A DNA stretch of 64,000 nt from Rhopalosiphum padi (Eukaryota > Arthropoda > Insecta > Hemiptera > Aphididae), in NCBI RefSeq assembly GCF_020882245.1, contig NC_083600.1, positions 45,603,019 through 45,667,018 on the forward strand, written 5' to 3'. Of the stretch, positions 1 through 13,141 are shown piece after piece (the first letter of the stretch is position 1; each line of letters starts with the position of its first letter). The notes below the pieces were generated by a model, which was not told the origin of the DNA, did no database searches, and worked only from the letters and a program-made list of their open reading frames with translations. Both the position numbers and the translations under genes were made by a program.

Positions 1-1764
1 TTTATCTCACTGAATTCATTAGATATATACCTTGAATTGACTTAAATTGTGTACATATTGTTTACTATTTTAATAACCATCAATGTGGAAGACTTCACAA
101 ATATAAAATTATGATACATTAATGCATTCTAATATATGTACAGTAAATATATTAAAATGTATTTAAAAAATAATATTGTTGTTTATTTTAGTAGGCAGTA
201 ATACGCACCTATATTTTTAAAATCATAAATAATAGCAGTCTAACCGAAAAGTTAAAACTAAAATTAATAACGGTAAAAAAATAAATGTAATAAATTAGGT
301 GCCTACTTAATAATATTATTTAAAATAAAAATATGTTTTGGGGTTATTTAAATAAAACCTTGTAAATCTATCTGCCGATTACTATAGTTTTACCTGAACC
401 TTTTTTTTCTTATTATGAATATTGTTGAAAGATTTGAACCAAATAAAATATTATAATAACTAACAATAGTTAAACAACTAATCGTTGTAAACAAATAAAC
501 CCAATTTATAGGATACATAGCCGTGTAATGCAAATATATTCATGTGTAGGTACATTATTATCGTACAGGTCACAATGTGACCGCTGGCTATAAAATAGCT
601 TTTACATAATGGCCAACTATATTATGTGTATACTTTTATTTTATAAATTTCCAAACAAAAAATTAAATGACTTAAATACATAATATTATTTAAATTATAT
701 TTATAAAAAAAAAATATATATTAAAAATATAATTTGCAAATATCACAGGTTTAGAGCTCAGAGTTCGTTTTTTTCTTTTTACATTAGTTATAGCAATAAT
801 TATAGCAACCTAACCTTTTTTTTCATCTAAAATCACGGTTCTTCTCATTTTGTTTTATGTTTTTATTTTTTTTTAGACTTTCAGGTGAAAATCTTCATGG
901 ATAATTGAACGGGGTTTAGTTTAGGTAAAGATTTATTATTACTTTCTCCAACGTTAATATGCGTAGAGTACTAATTAGAAAGAGGTAGTGGAGGGTATTT
1001 TTTTTATAATGACGAGGGATGAAAAAATGATTGTCGTTTTAATCTTAAAATTATTAAAGGTCTACAGTAGTCAACAGCAAAAAAAAATTACTAACAAAAA
1101 ACCAGTTTTTAAAAACGTAACTTAAAGTTACATTATAATGGCAAAAAAAAATATTAAGGTTTTTAAACGATACGTTTATAAAATATTTTAAATTATAATA
1201 TAATACTTAAAGGTTAATAAATTTCGTAAACATTAATATTATATATCTACAACAAATTGGTTTTAAGATTTTAAATTTACAAAACTAATTTATTTTTTAT
1301 TAAGAAAAATACACAATACATTTAATCATAATAAGACGTATATAATATTAACTATAAAATATTACTACCGTAATTACAAGTACGTGGCCGTGGTGTTTCA
1401 TTGGATACCATATTATTTATTACTATTATATATTAAAAAGTATAAATCAATTGTTTCAAACGAAATAATTTGTCCAGCTCAGCAATCAATTATTTACGAT
1501 ATATTATAATATAATATTAAAAGATTATTGTTACGATTGAAAAAGCGAACTACAATTTTATAATTGGCAAAAGTAAATTGAATACAATATAAATTTTAGT
1601 TAGTTATATTTATTTTATAAAAACTCTGAATCGATCTGTCCGGAGAATAATTATTTATATTGCAATATTTAATGATTTAAATTTGGTCGTCAATTAAATC
1701 GAATTTCATGAACATTAATTTATAATAATACATAGGTATTAATTCATGTGAATAGCAGAGGTTC
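1..1764. other. AT-rich non-coding stretch, nothing recognised
   Basis: Long A and T runs with stops in all frames. One T-rich acceptor-like site near 870 opens onto sequence with early stops in every frame, so I do not call an exon. No RNA gene, terminal repeat or microsatellite of note. Confidence 0.5.
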
Positions 1765-1804
1765 CGTGCCGAACGATTATGCGTTGCTCTAATATTCTAA
1801 CGAA

Positions 1805-2140
1805 GATTTTATCTTTCGGCTACTAATCTAACCGATGAGCTATGACAACTTTAACTGTATGTATCAGCATTATAGGTTAGCTTTGATATATTATAAACGA
1901 AATAAAAATATAAATTCAGGTTGTATTACTCATGTAATTTTTTAACTGCGTATAAACTATACAATGTATAGTTAACAAATAAGATCAGTTATTATTGTTA
2001 TTAAACATGAGTAATATATCCTGAATATATATTTTTATCTCGTTTATAATATAACAAAGTTAATCTATAATGTTGACACAGACAGTAAAGTTACAGTCGC
2101 CGTTGCACATCGGTGAGATTAGTAGCCGAAAGATAAAATT
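1805..2140. repeat. Long inverted repeat (foldback element), arms about 130 bp
   Basis: The left arm (1805-1935) is matched by the reverse complement of the right arm (2005-2140) over its whole length, by eye at about 85% with a few indels. Shared blocks include the outer string ATCTTTCGGCTACTAATCT and the inner string ACATGAGTAAT. The roughly 70-base spacer has its own small hairpin (AACTATAC / GTATAGTT). No matching outer ends or target duplication could be found, so this is either a degenerate foldback MITE or a local inverted duplication. If transcribed it would form a stem of about 130 bp. On the minus strand each arm carries a string like a pol III A box (TAGCTCATCGG at 1832-1842, TTGCACATCGG in the other arm). 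A weak B-box-like string lies at 1765-1775, so a tRNA-derived SINE origin is possible but unproven. Confidence 0.75.
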
Positions 2141-2233
2141 GATCTGGTGCTAATAATTTAAACGGGTTTTACAATAATTTGCATGATGTATTTTATTTAT
2201 TTGTTGTAGTAGTTAAATTAAATTTATTAGATA

Positions 2234-2266
2234 ATATTATATATATATATATATTATATATATTAT
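2234..2266. repeat. TA dinucleotide microsatellite
   Basis: An alternating T/A tract with a small interruption, directly visible. Similar shorter TA tracts occur near 14545-14562, 42370-42383 and 58590-58606. They are common in AT-rich insect DNA and are not functional evidence. Confidence 0.85.
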
Positions 2267-5200
2267 GATTAACAAGGATAGAATATATTCCCCAAACAAC
2301 AGGTGTCTATATTTGAATTTATGGTGGGTACAATATACCAACTAAAAGCCCGTTTTATTGTCATGTAAACAGGATATAGTTATCAATTATTATTGTTATC
2401 ATTATTATTTCACAATTTATAGGATCATTTATAATTCAAATTAATTTAGTAGGCTTAGTAAATAAATATATCAACGATATATTATTTTTATGTTACATAA
2501 TTCAATCTATTTAACTTGTATGTATCACAACCACTGATTTAGGAACATTAAACAAATACAAAATAATTATATTGTTCTGATATAGGTTTATTTAAATTTT
2601 TATAGAAGTGTAGAGCTCTAAATTTTATACATTTCGATGATAGTAATTATATTTTCATAGTAAATAAAAATTCATAATATTGTGTATAGACATAAATTTA
2701 ATATACACAATTTGGGTATTAAAAATTTTATTGAACGATAACCTTTGGAGCAAACTACTTTAGAAGCTCATTTGTTTTCCATATACACCTAAAATTCAGG
2801 AAAACAATTTATTCAAAAAGAAAAAAAATATAATACTTATTCAAATGAAATACTTAGATAAGTATGGGAATTTAAATGGAAAAAAACAAGATAAAAGTAT
2901 TAAAAAGTAATTTTACAAATAAGATAGTTGTGATAGTACCTATACTTCACAGTAAAAATTCAATGAAAAATTAAGTTTTAAGGTTAGGGTTAAGGTTAAA
3001 TGAAATAAAATAGAAAAATGGCAACTATCAATTATATATCAATCGATAATATGATATTATTTTTCAACAAAGCTTGGTTTAACATTGTACGGATACCTAT
3101 ATTGGGATCTATTTATTTACAAGGTGTTGAATGTTTTTTTTAATATTTTTTTCTAAGTAAATTTTACTTTAAATCAAATAAAACGGTATTTACAAGAATT
3201 CAAAATATAAATATCCTGAAATCGTGATATCAAAGAAGAGAGCACAAAGTAGCTGCCACTTGAAGTATACGTCACAAATACAAATTCACGGAAAAACGTA
3301 CTCATTCAGTAAATATTCTTAAAGGATAATAATATCAGGATAAATATAGAGCCTCAGAGTTTTTAGAGTATCGACTTTTTTATGTTCTATATAAATTTGT
3401 ATTTTCTTTTCTTTATCCATAAAAGTTTTTTTGCCATAGCAATATATGTTTTTTACATCTTTATTTGCGAATCACACTTATTGGTAATGTAAACCTTTAA
3501 AATAAAATACTTTTTAAATTTCTAACATTCCTTGGAAGCCGTTATCATTGCATAATATTTCTTGAGTCGGTCAACTGGTACGCTCTTTTGATATAGTTAA
3601 AAAAAATAAGCATACACGTTTTCTAAGAAAAGAAAAAGAAACGATAACGTCAATAACTAATAATGATACTTTGATAAAGAAATAATAATGACAAACCGGC
3701 ACGTTTGAAAAATTATTTTTGGTTTTATTCGATCAGCATTCAGCACACCACGGGTGCTAGTATATAGTTGGTTAATAACACTAATAACATTATCATAAAT
3801 GTAATAGTCGGGGATAGCCGACGTTGTGTTTTGCGTTTGTATTCACCACCTAATCTGTTTCGGACACAACCACCCTAGGGAATAATTAGATGCCAAATTT
3901 ACGTTAGGTACAACGTATATAAAAATTATATATAGGTACACGTTCACCTAATAGTTTTATTGATTATTTTAATTATTATTTTTTTTTAACGTACCTATAT
4001 TGTATAAAAACCAACATATTAACGGTAATATTGAGCCGCACACATCATACGGGATAATAGAAATAACAGTAAATACTTGTCTTATTGTCGGCGTGGTTTT
4101 CGTTCAATTTATTCTGTTCACCAAAGCTGTTCGATATCATATTGTCACAATTTTAGCTCACCACGATGCCGTATCGTATCGAACGACAAAATAAATAATT
4201 ATAATTTTCTACATAGTTGCAATGAATGTATACGGATAAAATCGTCTTGACGTCTGATATATTAGCGACAATATTCTACAGACTAGTTATAGTCTGATAA
4301 TTACCCACCAACCTTACTATTATAGCTATATTATGCTTAAAAATAAATAAAAATAAGTTTTAAGTCCTATTTATGTATATATATATTTTATAATTAAAAT
4401 CGCCATTTTTGTGATACTTTTTTTTAAGGAAAGACAGTGAGTAACAATAAACGCACCTTATTTTTTATCTACTCCGGAAGCCAAATTTCCTCGATTCTTG
4501 AATACCTGAGCCCTTGCAGCCATCGATCGGTAGTTGTAAACCAACATTAATATTATAGACGTGTGTCACAAACGCGCCTCATATTTCTGTTGACGTTTCG
4601 TCGAGTACCGCTTCAGAGTGTAAACTATTATGTATGTAATATTTCGGTAGCCGTTAATTAATAATTTGTGGCAATGACTGATGACCTTTTGGTGGTGTTC
4701 ACACACACAAAAAAAAGGTGGAAATGTCGAGGAATTTGCACACATATTTAGAAGTTATAAATTACAGGTAGTATCGGTTTTGATGATAATGGACATCGTC
4801 TGGATAATGTCGAGTTAACACAAACAATCTGGAGAACGTAAATGAAAATATTACTTATTTAATTGTTTGAGATTAAAATATAGGTTTTTATTTTGTGAAC
4901 CCCAGTAGCGAGTAGACCTGAAAATGGTAGTGTCTTGTATTCATATACGTTTATTTTAACGAAATATATGTTAATATATTTTTTACGATCAGAGCAAAAT
5001 CATTATATTATATCCATGGTTAATATTTGTATTAGTTAAGTTTGGGACAACCCGTCGTAAAAATGTCTAATTACGCCCCAGATGTATTGTAAAAAATATA
5101 AGTAGCTAATAGCATGTTAATTTATTATGCGTCAAACAAGTATAGGTATACACATAAAACATCCTGATGTATCGATAACATAATAGAGTGAGAGAAAAAT

Positions 5201-6130
5201 TTTGTTCTACAATTTATGTTGTCGGATCGATAACGATAATAATTAAGAGGAAGACAAATACATTAGACAATAATATATGACTGAATAGATCTTTCAGAAA
5301 TTTTAAAACTGTAATCTATTGAGCATCATATTTTTTTTTCTTAACACTATAATTTTAGCAAAATGCGGTTGTGAAATAAATAATAATAATAAATTACAAT
5401 ATACTTTTTAAGGTTTCCTAGCTTATAAATATAAAATATGCACGATTTAGCTACTGGACCATTTGTCCGTCATGCCCTTATAAAATCCGTTACCATGGAT
5501 ACCAAAGTGATTGTATTAAGCGTAATATAATAATATAAAAACATATATAATGACTATAACTATTTTGTATTCACAGTAAATTTTAATATATTAAAAAAAA
5601 AAAACAATAATTTACAATTTTAATGATATTACGACAACATGATAACGAAGTTTCAAAATTTATAAAATTATGTCATAATCAATTATCATATTAGAATATG
5701 ATTTTTCATGCCACAAAATAAAATAATAAGTGTGAAGTATGCGTTTTATTAAATTGAATACAACCTAAAATAACGTACGAGTTTTTATTCAATAAAAAAG
5801 TATATATTTAATACATACCTAAACAAACTTCGGAAATATATTATATTATTATTACGATTATAGTACATATGCACATTAGTTAAAATTGTACTAATGGGTG
5901 TTTTACTTGAATATAATTAAATTAAGTAATATATAATAATACAATTTATTTTTATAGAATATTATTTTTTCGAAGCTCGAGACCCCTACTATAATATAAC
6001 ATACATAATTTATTTTTAAAAAATGCCGAATACCAATTCATTGTTTAAAAGTATGTTATCGATTTACAACAATCATCGCGACCATCAAATGTTTTGAGAG
6101 AAAGCTGCATTACTATTTGATGTCTAAACA
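2267..6130. other. AT-rich non-coding stretch
   Basis: No exon, RNA gene or element supported. Slightly GC-richer patches lie at about 3720-3900 and 4460-4640, but neither shows paired splice sites with an open frame. A short TTAGG-like string near 2980-2999 is too brief to call telomeric. Confidence 0.4.
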
Positions 6131-6149
6131 ATGTTAAATTAATCTCACA

Positions 6150-6600
6150 TTATCTGCGTAGGATCGTATTGTGATTATTATCTGTATTTCGGGGGCGTTT
6201 GCATATACGCGTCTAAAATACAATAATATGTTTAACAGGTATGACGCGCGTTTGCGGCAGAAATCGTTTGAACAGCAACGAAAATTTATCATTTGCTCGC
6301 AATAATATATAATATTTCTTGCTGCACTATAGTACATTTATATTTGTATAGAATACCGAGCTTAAAGCACGGAGGCTATTCGAGGGTCACTGAAACCTTT
6401 TGACGTTGAGCGTGTCCTCGTACGTGCGGTTAACGCTTGGTCTCGCCGGTCAACGCTGTCGAGTCGATTCCAAACGATAATAATAATGATAATTCATGTC
6501 GTTTTTTTTACTTTGACCATGGTAAGAGGGGGGATCGCGAACGACAAAACAATAACTTTATATACTCTCCAATTTTATTATCACGACAACCTAATATCGT
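6150..6600. promoter_or_regulatory. GC/CpG-elevated island, function unknown
   Basis: The patch stands out from its AT-rich surroundings by many CpG dinucleotides (for example around 6200-6260 and 6400-6470). Such patches in AT-rich insect genomes often mark promoters, first exons or conserved non-coding elements. I found no convincing open exon on either strand: a minus-strand acceptor-like site near 6392 runs into stops. The regulatory reading is inference. Confidence 0.25.
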
Positions 6601-8750
6601 TTTTAAAAACGACTCTTGCCTAAGTAGATTAATTTGATTTCAATAGCCGACACAGTTTTCATCCTATGCTTGCTTTATATCGTCAAAGTCACAGTATAAT
6701 TTTTCTATAATACAATATACCTAGTCTTTAACGACAGATAATCCGAATTTTTAAGAATACGATAAATTTTAATTGAATAATTTTATATTTTGCTTAGTTC
6801 AACGAATACTAGTATAAAAATTAATTTAATTCAATTGAAATCAATTGACGTAGCTGTTCAATTACAATACTATAATATAGCTAATATGATATATATTGCG
6901 TCTCTATGTATTTATAGCTAGAATGAGCTACATAAAAACAAACTAAATTTTTACGTTTTATCGTATTGTTTCTGTAATAGTATTAAATTATGCTGTAAGT
7001 CTAGTAATTATAGATCCTATTGAAGCTATACAAAAATGATAAAAGTGCTGACGAATTTCAAATAGATGCTGATGAGTGAATAGTAATAATCATATATAAG
7101 AGATTCATAATTTATTTTATGTACCTATATTGGAAAATGGAATCATGGAAATACTTGTATACATTCGGGCAAAGTATAAAAGTTGTTATGGAGTATAAAA
7201 CTGAAGATCATTATTGGATGAATACAATAAAAAAAAAAAAACGATAAAATGTGGATAGACCAATTTTGTATACTCTATGCATTAACAGAAAATTAACGTA
7301 CATTGTTTTTAAACAATCAATAAATTTATTGTCACTTTAACTCATTTAAATGTTAAATATTACAGAAATATAACAATAATTGAATCATATTCCTCACTAA
7401 ACTCATATTTTTCGCCACTCATACGCCAACCTGCAAAAGAATATGCTAAGAAACCAAAGAAATGGATATGACATTTTCCATCAACAGAATAATCATGTTG
7501 GGCTGTGTTTAATAATAAAATGAAACGATTTAAAATAGATAAATATTTCTAGAGATGAAAAGTTAGGTCTACACACCAACGCAATTACTAAACAATTTCT
7601 AAAAAACTTTTAAGATATTAGGCGCCTAGAATGCTTAAAGCCATATTATAATTTTTTTAAGTAACTTAGGCTAAGGATAAATTTAAACTTGACTATTTTT
7701 TCTCTAAGAAATTTAGGTAAAAAAAAAAAACAAAAGTTAAAATAAAACGGCACTGGGAAAAATATTCAAGGGACAATGATAAAACAATTTAAAATTGTTT
7801 TAGATGATAGTCCTAAAGGTTCCAAAAAATGTAGCCAAAAATATTTGTACTTATATTTCTCTAGAATATTACTACTTGACTATGTTGATCTAATGAACTA
7901 ACAGCATAAGAAAAATGTTTTTTTCCTTATCCGATGTAAGACTCAAACTCTTAAAATAAAATGCATAGATATATACTAAATTATATAATGTTGTATTACA
8001 TGCCAATTACACACCACGTTCATTTAGTTATTATATACGTTTTCACTTGTTTTATTATTATTATTAAATACTGCGATATGGGTATTATATATTGGTTATG
8101 TAGTAATTACATATTATTACGTGTAAATTTTTTGCTCTAGACTTTTAAAATCGTATTATCTATAAGAGAATGAGTGTGAAGCCTAAAACGAGCAAACGAC
8201 CAAAATTCACGACTTCAATTAGTTGTGAAAATGTGATAAATTAGAACTTAACTTCTAAGCCGGCAGGAAAGATATATATATTATATACCACCAACGCCAA
8301 CATTTTATTTATTCTGGAGGCTTAAAATTAAACTTCAAATAATGACTTAAACTGGGTCTGCAATAATCATAATTAAACTATCTAAAACTTTACAATACAA
8401 ATAAACACAAAGTATTTAAATCCCAACAATAATATTAATTTTTAACGAATTAAAATAATATAGTAACAAAACAGTCAATTATTTTTAAAACTTTTAAACT
8501 GTTTTGTTCGTGAAAAAATAATGACACAATGATTTTGAAAACGATGTTTTTTCACCAAACAAATAATATACACAAATCATAATACGATACGTAATAACAA
8601 TAACAAAAATTGTTTAGTAAGTAATGGGATAGGTGAATAACGATATACAACTATAATACATCTTTTGTATACTATTAATACTAATATTATGGTATTGATT
8701 ATTCAATAAAGTATCTATAGTAATATAATATGTAAATTAAAATCATTGTT
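6601..8750. other. AT-rich non-coding stretch
   Basis: Nothing supported as a gene. There is an 11-bp perfect inverted repeat (AACAAAACAGT at 8465-8475 and its complement at 8498-8508) that could form a small hairpin. A possible minus-strand acceptor near 8353 opens only a few codons. Confidence 0.4.
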
Positions 8751-9450
8751 AAATCACAAGCTTTATGCACGTAATAATGAGCGCACTTTGTTTTGTCACG
8801 AACGGTATCATAATATTGTGCCTGTTCGACTAAAAGCATTCGCATGCGTCTCTATTATAGAAACTGGCAATAAATAATAATTATTTGCTTGCTTTGTCTC
8901 GTTATCGTGCAACACTTAAGTTGCGCGTAGAAGCTTTCGAAAAGGCTATGCGACGGCTGAAAGCATTTAGATAATTAATACCAAAACGTCAATATTCTTT
9001 ATCATTAAAACCGTCCAAGCAAAATACATACAAATGATTCATAGTCGTAACAGATTACCAATACGGTATTTATATCTTTGTAGTGAAAAGATGTTCCCCG
9101 TGTAACGACCGTTATAATTACTGTCAATGCGTGTTCGCATACACATGTTTTATGCCCAAAGGTTCTAGAAACGTGATGAATCAAAACAATAAATAACAAT
9201 GCGATTTCCAAGGGAAAGCGGATTATTTTTCTTAAATAAAATTTCAACTCGACTGCATGGGTGGATTTTATAAGCAGTTTCCATTCCCCCGGGATGTTTT
9301 GTCAAAGGCTTCCAAGGCACATCATCAACCTGCAGTCACCCTTCCGTTTCGATTCCAGTGTTTTAACATCACATTTCCATTGGTTTTTATTTTTTTTATA
9401 ATCCATTTGAAGTCATCTAAATTCAAAAATCCGGATGTTTATGTCTGAAA
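8751..9450. other. Moderately GC-elevated non-coding patch
   Basis: Base composition is less AT-rich than the surroundings. Open frames of 80 codons (minus) and 63 codons (plus) pass through it, but neither has family-like motifs or matching splice signals. I treat them as chance frames. Confidence 0.3.
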
Positions 9451-9558
9451 GATGTGCTCTTAAAGTTCATATATTTTCAAGCACTTTCTCTTAAATCACT
9501 TTTTAACCTTATCCTAGAAGCTTCCTAAAAATACAAATGTCAAGTAAATATTTTACAG

Positions 9559-9620
9559 TGCTTTGCATTTATGGGATAGAACTATTTTGCATTCAGTATT
9601 CACGCAGTATTATTATTCTG
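9559..9620 (+). CDS. Weak candidate internal exon (62 nt)
   Basis: Preceded by a T-rich acceptor (ATATTTTACAG) and followed by GTAAATCC. Two frames stay open across it; one begins ALHLWDRTIL, the other LCIYGIEL. No neighbour in phase could be shown and the donor is only fair. Two open frames in so short a piece weaken the coding argument. No family recognised. Confidence 0.18.
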
Positions 9621-12600
9621 GTAAATCCAAGACATGGAAATGTCAAAACCATTTTTACATATTAATATGTCATGCTCATATTTGATGTTCTGTGTGATTT
9701 ATTTCACCTATTAATAAATGCGATTAAGTAGTAGTTAATGTGCATTGATTACTTTTAATAAAAACATATTTTAACTTTTCATTTTTTATTTTATAATATC
9801 ATAGTTAAAACCTTGTTTTTAAAATTATCAATTGCAATTATATTTGTCGATAAGAATGGATTATATACATAAACATTTAATTAGGCATATCAAAAATAAT
9901 TAAAATTTAAAATAAACAATGTCAAAAATAATAAAATAATAATACTTAAAACACGATATTATACATTAATAATTCACCTAATAAATTATAAATTGTATGT
10001 CAAATAAGTGATAAATTTTTTAAATTTTTTTCAAACAGGAATGCATATCATGGTGTAAAATAAAATATTAAAATGAATTAATATTTAACATTTTTGGATT
10101 TAATTATATTTTTATATTCAACTTTATGAAAAATATATACTTTATAAAATAAATAAAATTGTTATTATAGATAAATTCAAATTAATTGAATTGTAATCAT
10201 TAAACAACGAAACAAAAAAAAAAAAATTATTATTCCAATGAATAATGATAATCAACATATTTTAAAATATATAAAATATGGAGCACTGGTATTTATACGT
10301 CTATACTAAACGGCACAGTTTAGTAGTTAAGAATGTTAAGATATTTATTAATATTTGATAATAAATTTAATAATAGTTTACAGTGTACCACTGTGTTTAG
10401 ATGGTTAATAATGAAAATATTTAAAATACAGAATATTAAATGTGAAAAGGAAATAGAAAATATTGAATTTTAAATAAATACTAAAAATAACTAAAATATT
10501 ACTTAATTAATTCGGATGTAAATTATAAAATATAATATATAATTATCGATAAATTCAACAAATCCAACAGTCCTTATCACCAAAGCTTTCAAAAATCGTG
10601 ATTATTTTCCCGAAAATTACGGTTCACTACGTTATCACCACGTATTTTAAACTTGTAAAATCGCTTTAAAACTACTTCAATATGATGGAAAAACTCGTTC
10701 GATGATTGTTATATGCACAACGCATATATTTCGGGAAAGCCGACAAAATACATAAGCGATTTCGGATCCTTGTCAACAGTCCACGTTTTGCACTTGACGA
10801 TTACACTTTTAATTTTCTATCTTGAAAATTTGAAGTTAATAAAAAAACAATCATAAATAATTGAATTGTTCTATAGTTGAAAAAGATGCAATAGTAATTT
10901 TACTTTTTTATTAAATGTAAGTAATAATTATACAAAAATCTACATTCAATAATAATATGAAAATATTATTGTTTTATTATTACTATTTGTTATCGAATAA
11001 GTACATATCTCATAACAATTATGGTATTGAGGACATTTTAGCTACTCCATTTCCCTTAGTTGTAGTAGTAAACATTTATATTTGACCAGCTGGTTGTTTT
11101 TATTCACTAATCAATACTTTATACGACAGTTTTCCGAAGTATGTACGACGATGACATATCACTGATGACTGAATTCATATAAGATTACCAGCCCCACCGG
11201 TAGACGGGTAACAATGATTATTAGAACGAACGAATATATCAGTATTTGTTGAAATGACTGCAAAGACAGTACCAAAGAAAAACAATTATAAGAAAAAGAA
11301 GAATAAATAATATTTGGAAAATTTTAGTTATTATAACGTGTCCGCGTCTAGTTCTACAGCAAGTTTGAAGTTCCCATGTAATATTAATGATTAAAAGCAT
11401 TATAGTTTTATTAGTAATAGAAATTTGAAATGTCAACTTGACATGGTTATATCTATACCATATATTTATATATATAAATATACGATTATAATAATATATA
11501 TTTTGTACATCAATATCAAAACTACGAATGAAATAACATTTCTATAATTTTTATTTTTTAGATTATAATTAATTAATTAATGTGAATGGGGAACATTTTT
11601 GTTCGATTAAAATTACAAAAACGCACTTAAAATTGTTTTTTATATCATTGATTTAACATCAGTAACCTAGCGTGTCCTTAACAAGATCGTCCGTTTCTGA
11701 TTCCAATGATTTTGATGCATCCAATTGTGTGGGATGTAATGGTTATTAGTAGTATCCAATAATTAACTTAACTACTATACCTCTATTTGTTAATCTATGG
11801 TAAGGTTGTTTAATATAAATATATAATACTAAATATTCATCTCTTGTTAGATATCAGTACGCCTCAAATCGATAAACAAATAAAATTATACTAAATATTA
11901 ATTAATTTTCTATTGAAAATGTATTAACTAATCTCAATTGACGATCTTACCGTTGTACGGGTAGTTTTACAGTACAAACTATAAATAATTTCCACTGCAA
12001 TGTTTGGCATGCCTAACCATGTGTAACCTAACCTAACCTTACAGTAGGGTTAATAGTTGGCATTTTAAGTTGGCATTTTACAATATGCTCGTGTTATTAA
12101 AAAATATCATGATTTATTTTCCAAAGTTATTGCTGAACGATACATAATGATTTGGCAAAAATATAACTAATCGATCTTGATTTTAATATTTTCATTTTTT
12201 TATCCAATGAGTTAAATGATGATTATAATTTATTGTGAAAATTAAAGTTTAAATAATTGCATTTCTTCCTAATTTTTTTATATGAAGAAATGCAAATATA
12301 TGTATATATAATAATAATTATTAGGAATTTTATTTACGAACTATTTTAAGTTTTCAATTTTTTAAATTATATTCTAATGCAGGTACTATTACATATGGGT
12401 TAAACGTGAGATTATTTTCCTATTAGCCGTAAAAATGTCAGGAATTTTAGATAATTTTCATTCTCTGTGATAGCCAGAAACAATTATTTGAAATAGCCAT
12501 TCTTTTAAAATTAATATAAAAATTGTATGCAATACAAAAATTACTTTTCATCGATTGATGTACGATTTATGTTTTTGGGGAAAAAATAAAAACTAAAAAT

Positions 12601-13098
12601 CAATTACATCTCAGTCTGTATTGTAATTACAAGTCAATCAGTCAATGTTCGTCAACAATCTTAAAATTGTATCCATATATATTACCGTGATATTTCTTTT
12701 ACATAAAATAACGTATAATAATATACTTTTTACCTAATTATTCAACCGGATATTTATGAAACCTTTTTATTCCATTCATAGAAACTAGAAAAACTGAAAA
12801 CGGATATATTATGTCAAAGCACAATCACTGGTATCGTGTAGTTATCAGCAAATGTAAAAAACAACAGTTTGCTCTAGGGAAACAATAATGCGACAGTGTA
12901 TTTTTATAAATAATAAAAGACGCTGAAAACTATAAATGAAATTATAATACATAAATGTATATAATATAATGTATAATGTATATAACACTTATATACGTAT
13001 ATAATATATATATAAATGTAAAACATTATAATAAACTCTGAAGCATTTGACCCATTTATGTTAGTTATATTTGTTTAATTTTTTTGTCTACTCTACAG
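9621..13098. other. AT-rich non-coding stretch
   Basis: Mostly A/T runs. A GC-richer patch at 10560-10800 and another at 11100-11220 lack supported exons. Two and a half copies of CCTAA occur at about 12025-12041, matching the insect telomere unit but far too short to be a telomeric array. Confidence 0.4.
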
Positions 13099-13141
13099 AT
13101 TTCAAAAAACAGGAAGTCATTTTGATGATCAACACAGTTTG
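13099..13141 (+). CDS. Candidate 43-nt internal micro-exon
   Basis: The acceptor is excellent: a long T-rich tract ending in CTACTCTACAG. The donor GTGAGTGT is near consensus. Two frames are open; one begins FKKQEVILMI, the other FQKTGSHFDD. The first frame ends with two leftover bases, which matches the phase of the candidate at 15745-15784, so the two can be joined without a stop. Product unknown. Splice sites alone occur by chance in sequence this AT-rich, so the call rests mainly on the quality of both sites together. Confidence 0.35.

Noticed and set aside
431..440. GATTTGAACC, complement of a tRNA B box
   Set aside because: No A box at a suitable distance on that strand.
2975..2999. 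GGTTAGGGTTAAGGTTA string
   Set aside because: Imperfect and short; not a telomeric array.
12025..12041. CCTAA repeats matching the insect telomere unit
   Set aside because: Only about two and a half units; chance in AT-rich DNA.
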